A DNA stretch of 64,000 bases, taken from NCBI RefSeq assembly GCF_042676245.1, contig NZ_JBHTKA010000015.1, positions 124,001-188,000 of the forward strand, written 5' to 3'. Below, one piece after another: positions 61,120-64,000 of this stretch. The stretch comes from Ohtaekwangia kribbensis. Its GTDB lineage: Bacteria > Bacteroidota > Bacteroidia > Cytophagales > Cyclobacteriaceae. The translations under genes were made by a program, and so were the position numbers. Every line of letters begins with the position of its first letter. Positions within the stretch are counted from its first letter, which is position 1. Under the pieces are notes generated by a model. It saw only the letters and a program-made list of their open reading frames with translations, had not been told where the DNA came from and did not search any database.

Positions 61120-61689
61120 TTAAGTACTTTTCGGACGAAAGATCTTAACGACCTCTTCGTTACATTCGATAAACGGTCCTTCCAGCAGATCAATGCAATA
61201 CGGTATCGCTGGAAAAACAGCATCCAGGCACTGCCGGATTGCTTTTGGTTTCCCCGGTAAATTTACTATTAAGGTCTGGTTTCTGATACCAGCAGTCTGG
61301 CGCGAAAGGATTGCCGTGGGTACGTATGTAAGACTTTCAGCACGCATCAACTCTCCAAAGCCAGGCATCATTTTCTCGCATACCGCTTCCGTGGCCTCCG
61401 GAGTGACGTCCCGCTTTGCCGGGCCCGTTCCACCTGATGTAATGATCAGGCAACATTTACGGTTATCGGCCATATCAATCATTGTTTTTTCGATGAGATG
61501 TTGCTCGTCCGGAATTACCGCGTACTCTTTTTCCCACGGACTCTTCAAGTATTCATTCAGTGTTTCTACAATCGCCTTGCCCGGTATATCTTCATATATA
61601 CCCTGACTGGCACGATCTGAAACATTTATAATACCGATGCGAATTGGTTTAACGTGGTCCAAGAAGTCAACAATTTTAGAGTTCAGCAT
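61120..61689 (-). CDS. MogA/MoaB-family molybdopterin biosynthesis protein
   Basis: A 189-aa protein of the MoaB/Mog fold. It shows RIGIINVSDRASQGIYEDIP, IVETLNEYL, and the molybdopterin-binding TSGGTGPAKRDVTPEATEAV, then MPGFGELMRAESL, AILSRQTAGIRNQTLIVNLP and GKPKAIRQCLDAVFPAIPYC. MogA adenylates molybdopterin before molybdenum insertion. The GTGPAKRDVTPEA form, with GKP later, is closer to MogA. ATG 61689 is used; 61707 adds six residues. A MoeB-like gene lies at 15294, with the rest of the pathway outside the window. Confidence 0.88.
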   Translation of the reverse strand: MLNSKIVDFLDHVKPIRIGIINVSDRASQGIYEDIPGKAIVETLNEYLKSPWEKEYAVIPDEQHLIEKTMIDMADNRKCCLIITSGGTGPAKRDVTPEATEAVCEKMMPGFGELMRAESLTYVPTAILSRQTAGIRNQTLIVNLPGKPKAIRQCLDAVFPAIPYCIDLLEGPFIECNEEVVKIFRPKST

Positions 61690-61700
61690 TAAATGTACAA

Positions 61701-61736
61701 AAACCACCCCAACGGTAAAATCTCGTGAGGTGGTTT
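61701..61736 (-). terminator. Terminator after trhO
   Basis: AAACCACC (61701-61708) and GGTGGTTT (61729-61736) are perfect complements; on the minus strand the 3' arm runs into TTTTTG. It overlaps the start region of the mogA-like gene's transcript. Confidence 0.6.
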
Positions 61737-61763
61737 ATAAAGATTACGCTTTGTGCGTTGTAA

Positions 61764-62795
61764 CTATGATTCGTGGCTGCGGATGTGTTCTGATCTTCCT
61801 TTCTTGAAGACCTGCCTTCCTTTATTTATACCTTTTCGCAGCTCGCGTTGCTGTTCTTCCGGGAGCTCTAATATATCCTTGCAGGCGTCTGAGCAGCAGT
61901 TGTTATACTTCTCTGCACACTCTGTACATTGAATGAATAACAGGTGGCAGCCATCATTTTTGCAGTTGGTGTGATCGTCACAAGGTTTACCACATTGGTG
62001 ACACACGGCTATAATATCTTCGGTGATCCGTTCACCCAGGCGTTCATCAAACACAAAGTTCTTACCAATGAACTTGTTTTCTATGCCCTGATCTTTTACT
62101 TCCTGAGCGTACTTGATTATACCTCCGTTCAGTTGAAAGACATTTTTAAAACCGATGTGTTTCATCCAGGCACTTGCTTTCTCACAACGTATACCACCCG
62201 TGCAGTACATCAGCAGGTTCTTGTCTTTCTGATCGCGCATCAGGTCTTCTGCTACCTGGAGCTCTTCACGGAACGTATCTACATCCGGACATATAGCACC
62301 TTTGAAATGTCCTACTTCGCTCTCGTAGTGATTGCGCATATCGATGATGATCGTGTTCGGATCTTCTGCGAGCTTGTTAAAGGTCGCAGCATCTACGTGC
62401 GTACCGCTGTCGGTTACATCGAATGAACTATCGTCAAGTCCATCGGCAACGATCTTTTTACGCACCAGTATTTTTAGTTTGAAGAACGATTTTCCGTTAT
62501 CGTCTACAGCAATGTTCAGTCGAACATTATTCAGCCAGTCAACGCTATATAATCTGGTCTTGAATGTGTTGAAATTATGTTCGGGTACACTGATCTGCGC
62601 GTTAACGCCCTCGGTAGCTATGTAAATTCTCCCCAGAACTCCCAGTGCATCAAACTCGCGGTAGAGCTGATCGCGGAATTCCTGTGGATTGGTAATGTGA
62701 TGATACTTGTAAAAGGAAATGGTTACCCTTTTTTCGAGGGTGGAGCGCATCTTCTCCTTGAGAAGACGGCCGTCAACGCGATTGTATAATGCCAT
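61764..62795 (-). CDS. trhO: tRNA uridine 5-oxyacetic acid hydroxylase TrhO (rhodanese-type)
   Basis: A 343-aa protein of the YceA/TrhO family, which hydroxylates U34 of tRNAs with O2. The N-terminal acylphosphatase-like domain has YREFDALGVLGRIYIATEGV and NAQISVP. The rhodanese domain has NTIIIDMRNHYESEVGHFKG and the active Cys in LMYCTGGIRCEKASAWM. The C-terminal Cys/His cluster (CHQCGKPCDDHTNCKNDGCH, CTECAEKYNNCCSDAC) fits the zinc-binding tail of long homologues. The start MALYNRVDGR is natural. A terminator follows. Confidence 0.92.
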   Translation of the reverse strand: MALYNRVDGRLLKEKMRSTLEKRVTISFYKYHHITNPQEFRDQLYREFDALGVLGRIYIATEGVNAQISVPEHNFNTFKTRLYSVDWLNNVRLNIAVDDNGKSFFKLKILVRKKIVADGLDDSSFDVTDSGTHVDAATFNKLAEDPNTIIIDMRNHYESEVGHFKGAICPDVDTFREELQVAEDLMRDQKDKNLLMYCTGGIRCEKASAWMKHIGFKNVFQLNGGIIKYAQEVKDQGIENKFIGKNFVFDERLGERITEDIIAVCHQCGKPCDDHTNCKNDGCHLLFIQCTECAEKYNNCCSDACKDILELPEEQQRELRKGINKGRQVFKKGRSEHIRSHES

Positions 62796-62904
62796 GGATT
62801 AATTGCAGGTTAATCGTTGGTGCTTCCGAAAAAGCGTGGCAAAAATACAAAGAATTACAATGAGTCAAACTTTGATTTTTAAGTTTCTATATATGTAAAC
62901 TTTG

Positions 62905-62928
62905 TACTCCTTTGCGGAGTAGTTTTTT
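62905..62928 (+). terminator. Hairpin with T-run upstream of the higBA remnant
   Basis: TACTCC (62905-62910) and GGAGTA (62916-62921) pair over TTTGC and are followed by GTTTTTT. No plus-strand gene lies before it, so it may be left over from a lost gene. Confidence 0.5.
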
Positions 62929-62935
62929 AACGTTG

Positions 62936-63164
62936 ATGGTCAGATTTAGTATTCTGCTGCTAAGAGCAGCCTTTCATTTTTGGGAACAACAAGATGAACA
63001 TGTGAGAGCGAAAATACGTGGAGGGATTGAGCGCTCACGCGCATAACTTAAATATCAAATTCTTTAAGAAACTGAAAGATGATATTTGGGAATTTAGAAC
63101 AGAGTATCGCGGTGTTCAATATAGATTACTCGCGTTCTGGGATATATACTTTAGAGGAAACTAA
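62936..63164 (+). pseudogene. Decayed HigB-type (RelE superfamily) toxin
   Basis: Reading across frames recovers a HigB-like toxin. From ATG 62936 one frame gives MVRFSILLLRAAFHFWE and DEHVRAKIRGGIERSRA, then stops. A shift near 63038-63045 continues HNLNIKFFKKLKDDIWEFR and TEYRGVQYRLLAFWD (63042-63143), the core of HigB/RelE-like toxins. After AFWD the sequence joins directly to antitoxin coding sequence, with the toxin C-terminus (A-T-H-G-F-x-K-K-T-Q type) missing. The frame ends at TAA 63162. So at least one frameshift and one deletion inactivate the toxin. Confidence 0.8.
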
Positions 63165-63462
63165 AGATAAACTAATAGGCAAGCGTGGTACAGCCAAGCG
63201 TGAAGAATATGAACTTGATTTGAGCATGGATGTCCTATCTGATACGATTAAACGACTTCGTATGGAACGTGATATGACACAAACAGAATTAGGTCAATTG
63301 ATAGGAGTACAAAAAGCACAGATATCACGACTAGAGAATAGTCCTCAGAATATGACGTTAGGAACAGCGCTTAAACTATTTACAGCACTTCATGCTGAAG
63401 TGAAATTCATTGTAAGGCCGGAACGCAAGGTATCCAGAAATCAACAGACTGCTCGACTATAA
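63079..63462 (+). CDS. HigA-type XRE antitoxin with a new N-terminus
   Basis: A 127-aa protein. From YTLEETKDKLIGKRGTAKRE (residue 23 on) it matches HigA antitoxins, with helix-turn-helix MTQTELGQLIGVQKAQISRL and the end NMTLGTALKLFTALHAEVKF. The first 22 residues (MIFGNLEQSIAVFNIDYSRS and G) are translated from the other frame of the ruined toxin gene, so the start has been acquired through deletion. It may still bind DNA. There is no intact toxin beside it. Confidence 0.82.
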   Translation: MIFGNLEQSIAVFNIDYSRSGIYTLEETKDKLIGKRGTAKREEYELDLSMDVLSDTIKRLRMERDMTQTELGQLIGVQKAQISRLENSPQNMTLGTALKLFTALHAEVKFIVRPERKVSRNQQTARL

Positions 63463-63556
63463 AAATCTCTTGCACTAAGAAGAAGACACAGGGTTTCGCG
63501 GAGGCTTTCCTTCGAAGCATTGTGTCTTCTTCGTGGCCATTGTGCCATAGGATTTT
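63462..63556. repeat. Long inverted-repeat element in convergent spacer, second copy
   Basis: AAAATC (63462-63467) pairs with GATTTT (63551-63556); GAAGAAGACACA (63479-63490) pairs perfectly with TGTGTCTTCTTC (63521-63532). CTAAGAAG is shared with the element at 15179-15270. It overlaps the last base of the antitoxin stop and lies before the convergent minus-strand gene. Confidence 0.65.
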
Positions 63557-63587
63557 AAACCACGATTAACTATTAACAGATAACGAT

Positions 63588-64000
63588 TCATCTGTTCGCA
63601 GTCTTCGGCTGAAGCTTGCCGCGGATCAGTAAATTATACTCCTCGCATGTAAGTATACCTTGCTCGTTGCAATACGGACACGTTTTATACTCGTTGCCGA
63701 AAGCACCCCGGTGTATAATAACATGATCGCCCTTGCATGCCGGACAAACAACTTTACCGGCCGGGCCACAGTCAATATCATAATCCATGGACAGTACTTC
63801 CTGTACCTTTTCAGCCTGTGTTGATTTCTCTTTCAGATATTCCGTTTCGGCACGTTGCTTCCAGAGTATAGCATCCTGCGAATACTGACCGTTGGTTCCC
63901 TTCAGTTGTATATATTTGTTAAGCCAATCTATACTTTGCTTATACTGCTCCATGTAAAACGAGTTCTTGCCAAAGTAATAAGTAAGATCAGAAGGTACGC
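63588..64000 (-). CDS. Zinc-finger protein with TPR-like start (N-terminus cut by window edge)
   Basis: The frame stays open to the right edge (137 codons with the stop), so the N-terminus is missing; the internal ATG at 63953 is not the start. Upstream residues read DLTYYFGKNSFYMEQYKQSI, helix-like and TPR-like. The C-terminal part has CPACKGDHVIIHRGAF and CPYCNEQGILTCEEYN, two CxxC pairs in a DnaJ-like zinc knuckle, ending KLQPKTANR. I do not recognise the family. It converges on the antitoxin gene across the inverted-repeat element. Confidence 0.78.
   Translation of the reverse strand, partial: VPSDLTYYFGKNSFYMEQYKQSIDWLNKYIQLKGTNGQYSQDAILWKQRAETEYLKEKSTQAEKVQEVLSMDYDIDCGPAGKVVCPACKGDHVIIHRGAFGNEYKTCPYCNEQGILTCEEYNLLIRGKLQPKTANR

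Noticed and set aside
63588..63953. A complete 121-aa gene at the right edge
   Set aside because: The frame continues open through position 64000 with protein-like residues, so the gene is partial and the ATG at 63953 is internal.

Overview
The window looks like chromosome of a Bacteroidota bacterium, most likely a gliding or predatory-type member of the Cytophagales. The evidence is type IX secretion cargo with C-terminal sorting domains, PorP/SprF-like outer-membrane partners, giant SprB-like adhesins, sensors with Reg_prop/Y_Y_Y domains, many TPR histidine kinases, mostly absent Shine-Dalgarno sequences, and several TAnnTTTG promoter boxes upstream of starts. The genus is inference. I saw no rRNA, tRNA, CRISPR array, prophage or intact insertion sequence.

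Layout. 1-3.2 kb: large periplasmic-sensing histidine kinase, cut by the left edge. 3.7-5.6 kb: LpxH-like phosphoesterase and glycosyltransferase, start and stop overlapping. 5.8-9.3 kb: OmpR-type regulator, Skp-like chaperone, then AraC, 7-TM and Crp/Fnr genes. 9.4-14.5 kb: TPR kinase, TrpF-like protein without its catalytic Cys, lipoprotein, secreted subtilase. 14.5-23.8 kb: zinc-ribbon membrane protein, MoeB-rhodanese, RidA, Gre-like protein, FMN reductase, CysE-like acetyltransferase, MORN-repeat protein, FAD oxidoreductase, CoA-binding protein, PPK2. 23.8-29.6 kb: LRR protein, GyrB, PPK1. 29.8-42.1 kb: a minus-strand surface-adhesin locus ordered PorP-SPOR, 1084-aa adhesin, 2173-aa SprB-like adhesin, PorP/SprF. 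42.4-46.3 kb: PorT-like barrel, Ppx/GppA, two LVIVD lipoproteins, a barrel-like protein. 46.3-51.7 kb: SAM-I riboswitch, methionine synthase split into two overlapping genes, an intruding four-helix-bundle gene, and metF. 51.7-64 kb: TPR protein with a histidine-kinase dimerisation domain but no ATPase, ABC permease, NTF2-like protein, exported TPR-CHAT protease with an outer-membrane partner, M23 peptidase, MogA/MoaB, TrhO, a decayed HigBA toxin-antitoxin locus, and a zinc-finger protein cut by the right edge.

How genes work together. The adhesin locus reads as two type-B T9SS cargo proteins, each beside a PorP/SprF-type partner. The methionine block (riboswitch, metH halves, metF) supplies methyl-THF and methylates homocysteine under SAM feedback. 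PPK1, PPK2 and Ppx/GppA give synthesis, use and breakdown of polyphosphate. The most unusual items are the adhesin cassette with a PorP-SPOR fusion, the kinase without catalytic domain, the exported CHAT protease pair, the inverted-repeat-flanked four-helix-bundle gene inside the met operon, the wreck of higB feeding a new start to higA, and related inverted-repeat elements sitting in convergent gene spacers.
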